Counted from the stretch's first letter, positions 35,661 to 44,770 are shown. The stretch is 64,000 nt of DNA from Saccharibacillus soli (GCA_002189105.1 NIOB01000003.1:1-64000); one strand, 5' to 3'. Made by a program: numbers and translations. The notes: generated by a model from the letters alone, not told the origin.

Positions 35661-37342
35661 ACGCTCACTCCTTTTCTGCGCAGCAGTCGCTCCAGAATCA
35701 TCATGATCCCCACGACGATCCCGCCGCCTGCCACGGTTGCAGCCGAGGCATACCCAAAGCGCAGGTCTTCAAATGCGTCATCGATCGCCACCGGCAGCGT
35801 CTCGAAGTTCGGCGGAAACAGGATCGAGTTGACCGCCAGATCGAACACGCAGGCGCCAAATGCAGCCAGTCCGGCAGACACCAGCGCCCCGCGTACCAGC
35901 GGTGCAAGAATATGCCGGATGCGGCTGACCAGTGATCCGCCCTGAAGCTGCGCCGCGTTCAGCAGACTCTCCGGCACCTTGGCCATAGCCCCCGTCATCA
36001 CACGCGTAATGACCGGAATCGCGCCTGCGATGGCCGCCAGTACCAGAATCGCGGGTTTACCGTACAAGCGGATGCCCAGATTCTCCAGCCACGGTTGATT
36101 CCAGACGAAGATATAGCCAATCCCCAGTACAACGCCCGGTACGGCAAAGGAGATCAGTGAAGCGGTCTCGATCCCTCTTTTAAATCGAAAACGCGAATAC
36201 GACAGAACGAAACTTGCCGCCAATCCCACTACCAGACCGACAACAGCCGCAGCCGCCGCGATCATCAGCGAGCGACCCAGACCCGGAAGCAAGGAGCTGC
36301 CTTCAGACAGCAGCGACGCATAGTTTTCCAGGGTCAGATTGGAAGCGGTCAGTCCGCCCGTTTGCAGCTTGAGCAGTGACATCACGATACTCGATCCGAT
36401 CGGAATCCCGATGACGAGAAGCAGCAGCAGAACGTTGACGATGCCAAGCGCCCATGTCAGTCTGCGTCCGGCTGGCTTAGGCTCCGATGGAACGGCGCGG
36501 CTGCCGAGTACGTCATACCGCGAGCGGCGCAGCACCCAGAATTGCAGCAGCATGGCGATGGCAATCAACAGCACCAGATACAGCGATAGCACACCCGCCA
36601 TGTCAAAGCGGATGGGCGAGGTATAGATCGCGGAATAGATGGAATATGGCAGCGTTGGGAAGCGGTATACCGCCGCCACCGCCGAAGGCAGACCGAAATC
36701 GCCGATGGTATCCATGAACACCAGCGCCATTCCGGACAGAATCGCCGGCAGCAGGAGCGGAGCCTGTACGGTACGCCAGACTTTGAATGGACTTGCTCCA
36801 CATAACCTCGCTGCATCGGACAGCATCTCCACCTTCCACTCCATCGCGGCCTTGACGCTCAGATAAGCCAAGGGGAATTTGCTGAGGGTCATGATGACAA
36901 TCAGTCCTGCCGGCTGGAAGACGGCGCCGGATACCCAGTGCCAGCCCAGTACGGAAGCCGCCAGGCCATTTCCGGTCGAGAACATGATCCAGCCTTGAGC
37001 CAGAATGAACGAAGGCATGATGAACAGCACCCAGACTGCCGCATCCAGCAATCTTGCCCCTGGGAATCTCCACTGCATCCGCACCATCGCCAGCACCGTT
37101 CCCAGCAGGGTGCCCAGAATCGCCGTGCCAATGCCCAGCAGCAGTGAATTTTCCAGCGACTTTCGCCACAATGGACGTTCAAATAGATCCAGCAGCAGAC
37201 CGAGATCCCCCAGGTTCAGGGAGCCGAAGAAAACTCCAGGCAGCAGCACTTGAATAATGACTGCCGCCAGCGGAAACAAGACCAGCACGGCCAGGGCAAA
37301 GGTAACGCCCCAGCCCAGCCGATTGCTATTGAGTCGAAACAT
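35657..37342 (-). CDS. Fused two-domain ABC importer permease (FbpB-like)
   Basis: A 561-residue permease with about 12 helices made of two BPD-transport domains in tandem, so one chain supplies both halves of the membrane pore. The ATPase-coupling EAA loops are MLSDAARLCGASPFKVWRTV near residue 173 and VPESLLNAAQLQGGSLVSRI near 458. The fused layout is typical of Fe(III) FbpB and of some phosphonate and thiamine systems. It lies 9 bp after the binding-protein gene and overlaps the ATPase gene. Confidence 0.93.
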   Translation of the reverse strand: MFRLNSNRLGWGVTFALAVLVLFPLAAVIIQVLLPGVFFGSLNLGDLGLLLDLFERPLWRKSLENSLLLGIGTAILGTLLGTVLAMVRMQWRFPGARLLDAAVWVLFIMPSFILAQGWIMFSTGNGLAASVLGWHWVSGAVFQPAGLIVIMTLSKFPLAYLSVKAAMEWKVEMLSDAARLCGASPFKVWRTVQAPLLLPAILSGMALVFMDTIGDFGLPSAVAAVYRFPTLPYSIYSAIYTSPIRFDMAGVLSLYLVLLIAIAMLLQFWVLRRSRYDVLGSRAVPSEPKPAGRRLTWALGIVNVLLLLLVIGIPIGSSIVMSLLKLQTGGLTASNLTLENYASLLSEGSSLLPGLGRSLMIAAAAAVVGLVVGLAASFVLSYSRFRFKRGIETASLISFAVPGVVLGIGYIFVWNQPWLENLGIRLYGKPAILVLAAIAGAIPVITRVMTGAMAKVPESLLNAAQLQGGSLVSRIRHILAPLVRGALVSAGLAAFGACVFDLAVNSILFPPNFETLPVAIDDAFEDLRFGYASAATVAGGGIVVGIMMILERLLRRKGVSV

Positions 37343-37351
37343 CGCGCCGCC

Positions 37352-38482
37352 TTACTGGATCGCCTGATCGGCGAACCATTGTTTAATCTCCGCTTCATGC
37401 TCGCTGGCCCAGGCGGCATCAGTAATGTTGAGCTTGGCGTTGGGTTCACGATCTGCTTTGGTCTTCACGCCTTCAGCCGATGGTTCAAAGTAGCTCTCGT
37501 CCCCTTCATCGATGAGCTGCTGCTGCACCTGCGGATCAAGCAGGAAATTGACGAATTCTTTGGCGACTGCCGCATGCTGCGTATCCTTCTGAATTGCCGC
37601 TACCCGAACCGAACCTGGTGCGCCTTCTTCAGGCCATACGACCTTGACCGGCTCACCGTCATTCACCAGCGAATAAGCGTTGGTTTCCTGAAGCATCGCC
37701 ACATCGACTTCCCCGGCAGTCAGCGCCTGGGCAACCTGAGGATTTTTCGGGTACACGCGCATGCCATTTTTCATCAGGTCACCAAAATACTGCTCTCCGC
37801 CTTCCATGCCTTTGTTCTCAAAAAACCATGAAACGAATGGGTAAGCCGGAGCCGCGATCGCGGGGTCAGCCGTGCCAATGCGGTCCTTGTAAGTATCTTT
37901 GGTCAGATCGGCCCAGGATTTCGGAGCATCTGCTTGGGTGATCTCGTTCGTGTTATAGACCAATACACCTGCCGCGTGCGCACCTGTTGGATAATAGGAG
38001 TGATCTTCCGGCACCTGCGCTTCAAAGCTGTCTTTTAGATTGCCTGCATTATCCGGCGTCCAGCCCCGAAGCAGCTGTCCTTTTTGATCCAGTCCATTGA
38101 CCGATGGCATGGAGTCGATCCAGAGTACGTCCCACTGCGGGTTGCCTTTTTCCGCTTCCACTCTCGACATGATCTCGGCGCCGTTCCCTACGACCACATT
38201 CAGCTTGTATCCCGTCTTCTTCTCAAACATGTCACCAATCACCGCATCAAAGTCATTCAGATAAACCGTGATCTCTTCGCCTGCTGCGGGTTTGGCGTCG
38301 GCTGCCGGCGCTTCTGCCGAAGCTGCCGGTGCCGCTGATGCAGGAGCTGCCGCCGCTTTGGATGCTGTACCATCGCTTGAAGCCTGAGCGGTCGGTTGAC
38401 CGTTTCCGTTTCCACATGCCGTGGTGAAAGTGAGAAGCAGCAGACCAAGCGCCGCCGTCGATTTCGTTTTCCAAAGTTTCAT
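37352..38482 (-). CDS. Lipoprotein substrate-binding protein (FbpA-like)
   Basis: A 376-residue extracellular solute-binding lipoprotein. The signal sequence ends in LLLLTFTTAC, with Cys near residue 23, followed by an Ala/Ser/Pro-rich linker. The mature part has the iron-family layout: ITVYLNDFDAVIGDMFEKKT, VLWIDSMPSVNGL, YYPTGAHAAGVLVYNTNEI and a C-terminal DPQVQQQLIDEGDESYF. Fe(III) is the most likely ligand, but 2-aminoethylphosphonate or another anion is not excluded, since the tyrosine pair of classical FbpA is not evident. AGGGAGG precedes the ATG at 38482; the longer frame to 38530 is not supported. First gene of the operon. Confidence 0.9.
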   Translation of the reverse strand: MKLWKTKSTAALGLLLLTFTTACGNGNGQPTAQASSDGTASKAAAAPASAAPAASAEAPAADAKPAAGEEITVYLNDFDAVIGDMFEKKTGYKLNVVVGNGAEIMSRVEAEKGNPQWDVLWIDSMPSVNGLDQKGQLLRGWTPDNAGNLKDSFEAQVPEDHSYYPTGAHAAGVLVYNTNEITQADAPKSWADLTKDTYKDRIGTADPAIAAPAYPFVSWFFENKGMEGGEQYFGDLMKNGMRVYPKNPQVAQALTAGEVDVAMLQETNAYSLVNDGEPVKVVWPEEGAPGSVRVAAIQKDTQHAAVAKEFVNFLLDPQVQQQLIDEGDESYFEPSAEGVKTKADREPNAKLNITDAAWASEHEAEIKQWFADQAIQ

Positions 38483-38597
38483 GAATGAGTGAGCCTCCCT
38501 GTGTCCGTGTGGATTGATTTCTGACTTCACTTTATCAGGGCATTGTAAGAAAGCCGTAAACGGTAACGGGGGATTGTATTAAATCTATCTATATATA

Positions 38598-38626
38598 TTG
38601 TTTTTGACCAAGATAAAATCTATACT
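38598..38626 (+). promoter_or_regulatory. Promoter of the LysR gene next to the ABC importer
   Basis: -35 TTGTTT (38598-38603), 17 bp spacer, -10 TATACT (38621-38626), 55 bp before the start codon. It lies within the A/T-rich 198 bp gap to the divergent importer operon, where both promoters and the regulator's operator should be. Confidence 0.55.
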
Positions 38627-38680
38627 ACGCTCGAATGGCAAACAGGTTAAAGAGAGATCGGGATCGTGGGAGGGACGAGA

Positions 38681-39610
38681 ATGAACGTACAGCAGTTAAG
38701 AGTGTTTCTGGAGATCTGCCGGATCGGGACGTTAAGCGCGGCTGCGGAGCGGCTGGAGCTGAAGCAGCCGACCGTCAGCTTCCATCTGCGCAAATTGGAA
38801 GAGGAGCTGGGCGTGGAATTATTCCGCAAGCAGGCGCGTACCCTTCAGCCGACCGGGGCGGCGGAGGAACTTCTCCCCTATGCACGGCGCATCGTCACGC
38901 TGATGGAAGAAGCCTCCCAGCAGCTGCGTTCTCGCTCGGGACTTGAGAAAGCCCGCCTGCGGCTGGGGGCCAGCTATACGCCAGCGACTTATTTTATGCC
39001 TCCGTATCTGGCTCAGTTCCGGCAGCAGAATCCCGGCATTGAACTTCAACTGACGGTCAAGCAGGCTGGTGATACGCTGGCCATGCTGCGCAGCTATGAG
39101 ATCGAAGCCGCTGTAGTGTCGCTGCCCGAAGGCGAAGAGAAAGGGCTGACGCTTGTTCCGCTCATTGAAGATGAACTTCAACTGGTCATGAACCCGAACC
39201 ACCCGCTTGTCCACGAAGCCGGCTTGTCTGCCGAACGTCTCGCCCGCGAAACCTTTCTGCTGCATGAACCCGGTTCCACCTCGCGGCGGCTGACCGAAGA
39301 ATGGGCACGGGATATTGGCCTGACCTTCTCATCTGCCATGGAGCTGGGCGCCATCGAGACGATCAAAGAAACGCTGCGCTGCAACGACAGCGTAGCCGTC
39401 CTGCCCCTGCGCAGCGTGCTGCGCGAGACCGCAGCTGGCGAATTGATCCGTAGACCGCTGCCCGGCTATACGAACCGCCGCCGAATCTGCCTCGCCTATC
39501 GGGATGAGCCGATCTATTCGGCCTCGGTGCGGGCGTTTATCGGGTATGTGCGGGGGCTGGCAGAAGGCGGAACGTTCGGGCAGGATACGTCAGCGAGCAG
39601 ACGAACTTAA
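38681..39610 (+). CDS. LysR family transcriptional regulator
   Basis: A 309-residue LysR-type regulator: residues 1-60 hold the winged helix (CRIGTLSAAAERLELKQPT, VSFHLRKLEEEL) and 90-295 the effector domain. GGGAGG stands 7 bases before the ATG at 38681. It diverges from the Fe-type ABC importer 198 bp away and is its likely regulator, perhaps responding to the imported ligand. It is not closely similar to the LysR protein at 6166-7065. Confidence 0.92.
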   Translation: MNVQQLRVFLEICRIGTLSAAAERLELKQPTVSFHLRKLEEELGVELFRKQARTLQPTGAAEELLPYARRIVTLMEEASQQLRSRSGLEKARLRLGASYTPATYFMPPYLAQFRQQNPGIELQLTVKQAGDTLAMLRSYEIEAAVVSLPEGEEKGLTLVPLIEDELQLVMNPNHPLVHEAGLSAERLARETFLLHEPGSTSRRLTEEWARDIGLTFSSAMELGAIETIKETLRCNDSVAVLPLRSVLRETAAGELIRRPLPGYTNRRRICLAYRDEPIYSASVRAFIGYVRGLAEGGTFGQDTSASRRT

Positions 39611-39702
39611 ATCTCCCGCCCACTTCCCTTTCGCCGCCCGCATCAAAAGTCAAAAAAGACCTTTCCGAGGCGGAAAGATCTTTGAGGTGAACCGTAGATG
39701 AG

Positions 39703-40024
39703 GTGTGTTTTTGGCCTGCCGGCACCGCCGTGGGTAGGGATGCTGCTTGTCTTTGTGCTGTCAGCACCACTGTGGGCGGGGATGCTGTTTGTCTTCGTGC
39801 TGTCAGCACCACTGCGAATCCAGATGCTATGCGTTGTTAGCTAGCCTATCAATGCCTCTACGAACCTGGGCGCTGCTTGTTTTTGGCCTATCAGCACTGC
39901 CTCGAATCCAGATACTGTGCGTCTTCAGCCTATCAACGTCTCTGCGAACTGGAGCGCTGCTCGTTTTGGCCTGTCAGCACCGCCGTGAATCGAACGCTGC
40001 TTGCCTTTTAGCTTTTTGCATCGC
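39703..40024. repeat. Degenerate 42 bp tandem repeat, about eight units
   Basis: Units of roughly 40-46 bp begin near 39703 and share a core like GTCTTTGTGCTGTCAGCACC followed by ACTGTGAATC and GATGCTGCTT. Units 2 and 3 (39748-39830) are the most alike and later units drift. Because 42 is divisible by three, long frames stay open on both strands (a 14-residue periodic peptide), but none has a ribosome site, so no gene is called. Confidence 0.65.
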
Positions 40025-40216
40025 CGTGAATTCGCGCATACCTCTACCGCTCTCATCACTAGCAAGTCTGGTCTTATCACTCAGAAGTTCGTACTTATCA
40101 CTCGTGAATCTGAGCGGCTTCGTGTTACAGACGCGAACTCTGGCGCAACCTCAAATTTCGCATGATTCTCGAATTCAGACTTACTTGCAGCTCGCATCCT
40201 CGGCACTCTCATTTGG

Positions 40217-40400
40217 ATAAGTCCAAATCTCCCTCTATTTTTCGTCAAAACGGAACAAAAGCACAAATAAGTCCCTTTTTCCCTCTATTCTGCCGCTTAT
40301 CTGGCTAAAGACGATTTTTTGCACGAAATAGAGGGATTAATGGACTTATACTTAAAATTCGGGCGACATAGGCGAAAATAAGGGGATTCATGCACTTATC
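40217..40400. repeat. Cluster of four 28 nt repeats in inverted pairs
   Basis: Two direct copies of ATAAGTCC-N6-CCCTCTATTTTTCG-type sequence start at 40217 and 40267 (50 bp apart). Two inverted copies occupy 40324-40349 and 40373-40400 (49 bp apart). The two pairs therefore form a large inverted repeat with a 50 bp internal period. No coding potential. Resembles intergenic repeat families of Paenibacillus-type genomes, an impression that needs a genome search. The remaining parts of the 894 bp gap (39611-40504) hold nothing recognisable. Confidence 0.65.
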
Positions 40401-40504
40401 GACTTCGCTTTGCTTCTCTCTTCGCCTCTCACTTCTTACCTACTCCGTTCCACACTTCGCCCCTTACTCCGCCGCTCGCTCTGCTGTTTCCTATTCTCGC
40501 TCTC

Positions 40505-41248
40505 CTAACGAATCATCAAACTCATCTCCCGCGCACGATCCATCAGCAGCGGCGCATAACTCTCCAACTTCTCTACTGGAAGACGGGCAAGTGGGCCCGA
40601 TACGGAGAGTGCGGCAGCCAGGTTGCCCTGTCGATCAAAGACCGGAGCAGCTACGGACGTCGCCCCCTGCTCGCGTTCTTCGACGCTGATCGCATATCCG
40701 GCAGCGCGAATGGCACGCAGTTGATCGCGGAACGCCGTGCGTCCGAACGTATCCGGCCACACCGGGTCGCTCAGGATGTACTCCTGTTCACGTTCGCTGG
40801 CAAAGGCGACAAGCACCTTGCTGGAAGCCCCCACGTACAGAGGCAGACGCGCTCCCACCGGAGCTACACGGCGGATGGCCTGGGTGCTCTGCACGGCCTG
40901 AATCCGCAGGCGCTCACGCCCATCGCGGACATAGAGGCTAACTGTCTCGTCCAGCTCATCGCGCAGACGTTCCATCGACGGAAGCAGCAGCAGCGCGGGG
41001 TCATCGGTATTGGACAGGTGCGCGGACAGCTCCCAGATCTTGATGCCCAGTCGATATTTCTCCGTAGACGCATCACGGCTGACGAAGCCTTTTTCCTCAA
41101 GCGTAGTCATCAGACGATGCACCGTGCTCTTATGCAGACCTACGGCTCCCGCGATCTCCGTGAGACTCAGGCTGTTATTTCGGGTAAAACACATCAATAT
41201 ATCGAGCGCACGCTCAACGGCTCTTACCGTTAATTTGCCGTCTTCCAT
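40505..41248 (-). CDS. IclR family transcriptional regulator
   Basis: A 247-residue regulator. Residues 8-70 form the winged helix (RAVERALDILMCF, SLTEIAGAVGLHKSTVHRLM, GFVSRD) and 85-245 the IclR effector domain (LRIQAVQSTQAIRRVAPVGA, GASSKVLVAFAS, GATSVAAPVFDRQGNLAAAL). The ATG at 41248 has AGAGAGAAGG nine bases upstream; the longer frame to 41296 lacks a site. A strong palindrome (TTTACGTTTCA and its complement around CATAA) overlaps its promoter, implying autoregulation. The same half-sites occur in the acnA leader, which may be its target. Confidence 0.92.
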   Translation of the reverse strand: MEDGKLTVRAVERALDILMCFTRNNSLSLTEIAGAVGLHKSTVHRLMTTLEEKGFVSRDASTEKYRLGIKIWELSAHLSNTDDPALLLLPSMERLRDELDETVSLYVRDGRERLRIQAVQSTQAIRRVAPVGARLPLYVGASSKVLVAFASEREQEYILSDPVWPDTFGRTAFRDQLRAIRAAGYAISVEEREQGATSVAAPVFDRQGNLAAALSVSGPLARLPVEKLESYAPLLMDRAREMSLMIR

Positions 41249-41356
41249 ACACGTATACCTTCTCTCTGATTCTCTATGAGAATTTTGGGGTTTCAATAAA
41301 GGGCGGACATGTTACACATATAAGAGATGCCCTTCACTGCAATTCCTATTGCTTCT

Positions 41357-41394
41357 AATATAGCATATTTACGTTTCACATAATGAAACGTAAA
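41357..41394 (-). promoter_or_regulatory. Promoter and operator of the iclR-type gene
   Basis: On the minus strand an extended -10 TGCTATATT (TATATT at 41362-41357). Directly upstream, 41368-41394 is a 27 bp palindrome: TTTACGTTTCA, centre CATAA, TGAAACGTAAA. It covers the -35 region, so a bound regulator would block the promoter. The inner 17 bp match the acnA leader palindrome in 16 of 17 positions. Confidence 0.65.
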
Positions 41395-41647
41395 TAACTT
41401 TTATGAAACTTTCCGTGAAGAAAATGGGGCAAACCTTCTCCATCCCTTCGGTTTACAATCCGCTTCCACGTCTTCGTCAGATGGACAGGCAGCTCAAGTA
41501 AGTCAGAGTCGATTCAACAAATGTCAGAGTCATCCGATATAAGGGATAGGTTTGACTTCATTTCCTCCGGAGCATACCATGAAATAAGTAAACGTCATTT
41601 TTCAACACTATTCGAGCTTGTCAAAAAAAGAACAAGGAGAGACCGCG

Positions 41648-42709
41648 ATGAATCCCGCTTCCCACAGTGTCGTCCCGTCCCGGCAGCAAGAAACGCCGCA
41701 GACAGACGACGACGTCAAGGAACTTTCTCCGGGCCGTCGCCGGTTGCGTAACATAGCCGTGGCTCTGTTTTTGTCGATTCTTTTCTTTATGATCTTTTGC
41801 TTTGTCGCGCTGCATGCTTATATCGCCTGGGTGCTGTCCAATCCGACCGTTGCGCCGCTGTATTCCAATCCCAAGCAGGCCATCGGTGTAGCGTACGAGG
41901 ACATCACGTTCCCCGCAGCCGACGGAAGCCGCACCATGCAGGGCTGGTATATCCCGGCTGAAGATGCGAACTCGAAGAAAACGATCGTGCTCAGTCACGG
42001 CTACGGTGCCAACCGCGAAGAGGTCTGGATTCCGATGTATGATATTGCCAACTATGCGCATCGGCTGAACTTCAACGTCATTATGTTCGATTATGGCTTT
42101 GCTTCGCATGGCAGCAAGGAAGTCGCCACGGGTGGCAAGAAAGAGACCCAGCAGCTGCTGGGAGCCGTCCAATATGCCAAGCAAAAAGGAGCCGATCAGG
42201 TTGTGGTCTGGGGCTTCTCCATGGGCGGCGGTACGGCGCTTCAGGCGGCACTGGTCAGCAAAGACATTGACGCCATGATTCTGGACAGTGCTTTCCTGCT
42301 CCAACCGGACACGCTGTATCATAATATCCGGCAAAACATTCCGCTGCCTCGTCATCCATCGCTGGAAATTCTGCAAATGCTGTTCCCTGTTCTGAACGGA
42401 ACCAGCCTGAATCAGATCCCCTATCAGCAGGTGGAAAAAGAGGATTATCCGATTCCGATCTTCTTCATTCACGGCACGGAAGACTCCAAAGCGCCGTATG
42501 AGATCGCCGAGCAGTTGGCCGCCAATCAGACCAACCCCGATTCGCGTTCCTGGATTGTGGAAGGTTCGCACCATGAGCTGATCTTCCGGGAGCATCCGCG
42601 TGAATATCTGCGCCGCGTCTCCAACTTCCTGGGCGATATTCGTCTGGCGAAGCAGGAAGAGATCAAGAAGGGCGAATCCAGCGAAGCCGGCACACTCCCG
42701 TCTCCGTAA
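41648..42709 (+). CDS. Membrane-anchored alpha/beta hydrolase
   Basis: A 353-residue hydrolase with one N-terminal membrane segment (about residues 33-60), so the catalytic domain faces outward. The fold is clear: strand and oxyanion region IVLSHGYGANREEVW near 113, nucleophile elbow VVWGFSMGGGTALQ near 193, acid in FFIHGTEDSKAPYE and His in EGSHHELIF near 315. Related Firmicutes proteins (YqkD-like) are uncharacterised esterases or peptidases. ACAAGGAG selects the ATG at 41648. The 400 bp upstream to the iclR gene contain the shared palindrome. Confidence 0.9.
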   Translation: MNPASHSVVPSRQQETPQTDDDVKELSPGRRRLRNIAVALFLSILFFMIFCFVALHAYIAWVLSNPTVAPLYSNPKQAIGVAYEDITFPAADGSRTMQGWYIPAEDANSKKTIVLSHGYGANREEVWIPMYDIANYAHRLNFNVIMFDYGFASHGSKEVATGGKKETQQLLGAVQYAKQKGADQVVVWGFSMGGGTALQAALVSKDIDAMILDSAFLLQPDTLYHNIRQNIPLPRHPSLEILQMLFPVLNGTSLNQIPYQQVEKEDYPIPIFFIHGTEDSKAPYEIAEQLAANQTNPDSRSWIVEGSHHELIFREHPREYLRRVSNFLGDIRLAKQEEIKKGESSEAGTLPSP

Positions 42710-42823
42710 CCTTGAGCTTGCGGGCGCCCGGTTTAGTACCGGTTTTTCTAGACTCATGCACTGACTTGGACGCTAACCGACACGGACACCAACAGATTCT
42801 AATAGACTTTAACAGATGAAAAG

Positions 42824-42871
42824 AAAAGGCCGTTTCGAGACCCGCTTTAGCGGACTCAGAAACGGCCTTTT
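42824..42871. terminator. Bidirectional terminator
   Basis: AAAAGGCCGTTTC pairs with GAAACGGCCTTTT, with an inner stem formed by CCGCTTTAGCGG. It follows the hydrolase gene by 115 bp and can also end the leftward LipL gene upstream region. The remaining part of the 42710-43026 gap shows nothing. Confidence 0.85.
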
Positions 42872-43026
42872 GGCGCAAGAGCATATGGGGATTGGGAACG
42901 GAAAAGGTACAGGGAAGCTCTTTTGCCCGGCAGCCAAGACCTTAATTATCCTCGAAGCCGACGATCTCCCAGGCTCATGGATTTTCCAAGTTTGATCTCC
43001 CATCCCACGCCCCAAGCCAAGCCCAT

Positions 43027-44034
43027 TCAATCCTTGTCATAGCGAGCCTTCAGCTCGGCCGACAGACGATCCAATTCATCCAGCGGCAGCTCAGGCCCCT
43101 GCGCGAGTACCAAAGCTCCCGCCTCTTCAATCATCCAGTCCATCAAGGAAGAGATATACGCTTCAGCCGAAGGAACACCGGCCAGCTCGTCCAGGCTCGC
43201 CATCGATCCTTCCCGAACATCCGGGTAGGCATCGCCGGGACGTAGGGTGCCGGAAGCTTCGTCGTAGAACTCGCGGGCGAGACGCCGCCGTTCTTCGCCG
43301 CTGCCTTCCGCAATCACGAATGCTGTCAGAATATACGCTTTGGTCTGACGACGCTGGGCGATGCCGCAGAACTTGCGACCGTTGACGCTAACGTCGTAGT
43401 CGCCCGGACAGAACGCTCCGGCAATCTCACCCGCTCTGGACTCGCTGGTCCACGGCGAAGCCGCTCCTGCGATCAGGGAAACCATACGTTCAAAGTCTCC
43501 ATGCAGCTCCAGCTTGCGATCGGGGTTGGGCAGAATAATGGAGACATTCACCACCCCTTCATCCAGGGGAACTGCTGCTCCTCCCGACACCCGAACCGCA
43601 ACCGAGCAGCCTTCGCGTCTCAACTTGTCCATCGCCTGTGGCGCCCGGGGAAGTCTTCGATCTCTCATGCCGATGGTCAGCGCATAGGGGTGCCGCCAGA
43701 TGTGCATGATCGGCGCTTCCCCTCCTCCCACCTGGCGGCACATCATCTCTTCCCAGGCCAGGGGGAACATAATATCTTCCGGCATACTTTCCAGGGGCGG
43801 TGCCCAGATGCGGATTCCCGCAGGCCAGTTCACTTTTTTGACAGCAGAATCGGTCTGTACTGCGAGAGGATTGACCTGAAGATCTTGATTGGCATCTGCC
43901 CGATAGCCTCCCTGGTCATCCGCGCTCCGCCCTACAGAAGCAGTTGACAGAGAAACGGCATGGTCTACTGCTCCACGTTCAGCCTCTCTTTTCCCGGCAT
44001 CGACCCTTATATGTTCCGAACGTTCTCTCTCCAT
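43027..44034 (-). CDS. lipL: Octanoyl-[GcvH]:protein N-octanoyltransferase
   Basis: A 335-residue member of the lipoate-ligase-like family. The core matches LipL (YwfL), which moves octanoyl from GcvH to E2 subunits in lipoate assembly: WRHPYALTIGMRDRRLP near residue 112, VRVSGGAAVPLDEGVVNVS near 147, and the catalytic Cys in GAFCPGDYDVSVNGRKFCGI near 208. The GIAQRR motif follows. The core starts only near residue 65; the preceding charged segment is not seen in Bacillus LipL and looks disordered. AAGGGGGCGG precedes the ATG at 44034; an upstream TTG is less likely. Confidence 0.88.
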   Translation of the reverse strand: MERERSEHIRVDAGKREAERGAVDHAVSLSTASVGRSADDQGGYRADANQDLQVNPLAVQTDSAVKKVNWPAGIRIWAPPLESMPEDIMFPLAWEEMMCRQVGGGEAPIMHIWRHPYALTIGMRDRRLPRAPQAMDKLRREGCSVAVRVSGGAAVPLDEGVVNVSIILPNPDRKLELHGDFERMVSLIAGAASPWTSESRAGEIAGAFCPGDYDVSVNGRKFCGIAQRRQTKAYILTAFVIAEGSGEERRRLAREFYDEASGTLRPGDAYPDVREGSMASLDELAGVPSAEAYISSLMDWMIEEAGALVLAQGPELPLDELDRLSAELKARYDKD

Positions 44035-44161
44035 TGCAATCCGCCCCCTTAGCCGTCTATACGCTCGTTTTTCCAATAGATGCTGGTAATTATTCTTAGA
44101 CAGAAATCATCGCTTGAACCCAAAAGTTGAATCGACAAATCTCTCAACGATGCTTCGACTT

Positions 44162-44201
44162 CAAAAAAGCAGGGCGAAAGTCCGTTCCGTCCTGCTTTCT
44201 G
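44162..44201 (-). terminator. Terminator of the lipoprotein gene
   Basis: On the minus strand AAAGCAGG pairs with CCTGCTTT, extended by partial pairs, followed by TTTT; about 40 bp after the stop. Confidence 0.8.
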
Positions 44202-44239
44202 CTGCCCATCCACGTCCTCCTCAACGGAAACGGCTGGGT

Positions 44240-44770
44240 TTATTCGGTTGTGCGAAGGCTCTTGGCCATGTCGGTCAGCAGCGGCAGAGCTTTGGCCTTA
44301 TCGAGATAAGTGAAAGAGACCACGTATGTCTGACCGCCCTGCTCCACCTGGAAAAAGTCCGCAATTCGACCATCATTAATCGAACCCCGATACTCCTTGT
44401 ATTTCATCAGTTCTTCGGTGCGATCTCTCATCAATGAAGCGTCGATCAGCGAATTGGTCGTAACGGTCATAAAAATCTGCTTATCCTGGAATCCCCACGC
44501 GGTATCGTTTCCCATCTTGAAGACGGCAGCTCCTTCAGGCAGATAAGCGCCAATCGGTAATTGTGGATGACGTTCAAACTTGCCCGGTAACTGTTGTCCA
44601 TCCCAATTGAGCTGAACCTGTTCGTTGGCATCATAGGGTTTGAGATCGAACAGCTGCTCCGTTCCTTCCAGCGGTTTGGCTTCCTGATGCCCCACCCATG
44701 CCGGTTTGCCGCACGCCGTAAGAGCAAGCAGCAGAATCAAGGCCAGAACCATTGCCGTTTTTCTCATCAT
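44240..44770 (-). CDS. Small lipoprotein, unknown function
   Basis: A 176-residue lipoprotein. Signal peptide residues 1-20 (MVLALILLLALTACG) end in the lipobox LTAC, so the mature protein is membrane-anchored on the outside. The mature part shows LPIGAYLPEGAAVFKMGNDTAWGF and SFTYLDKAKALPLL, without a family I recognise. Two adjacent ATG codons follow a GGGAGAGG site; either may start. Own terminator downstream; 160 bp beyond folE and not obviously linked to it. Confidence 0.75.
   Translation of the reverse strand: MMRKTAMVLALILLLALTACGKPAWVGHQEAKPLEGTEQLFDLKPYDANEQVQLNWDGQQLPGKFERHPQLPIGAYLPEGAAVFKMGNDTAWGFQDKQIFMTVTTNSLIDASLMRDRTEELMKYKEYRGSINDGRIADFFQVEQGGQTYVVSFTYLDKAKALPLLTDMAKSLRTTE

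Noticed and set aside
39747-40220. A 157-codon frame across the 42 bp repeats
   Set aside because: It stays open because the period is a multiple of three; it has no ribosome site, and the product is Cys/Leu/Ser-rich with no continuity beyond the repeats.
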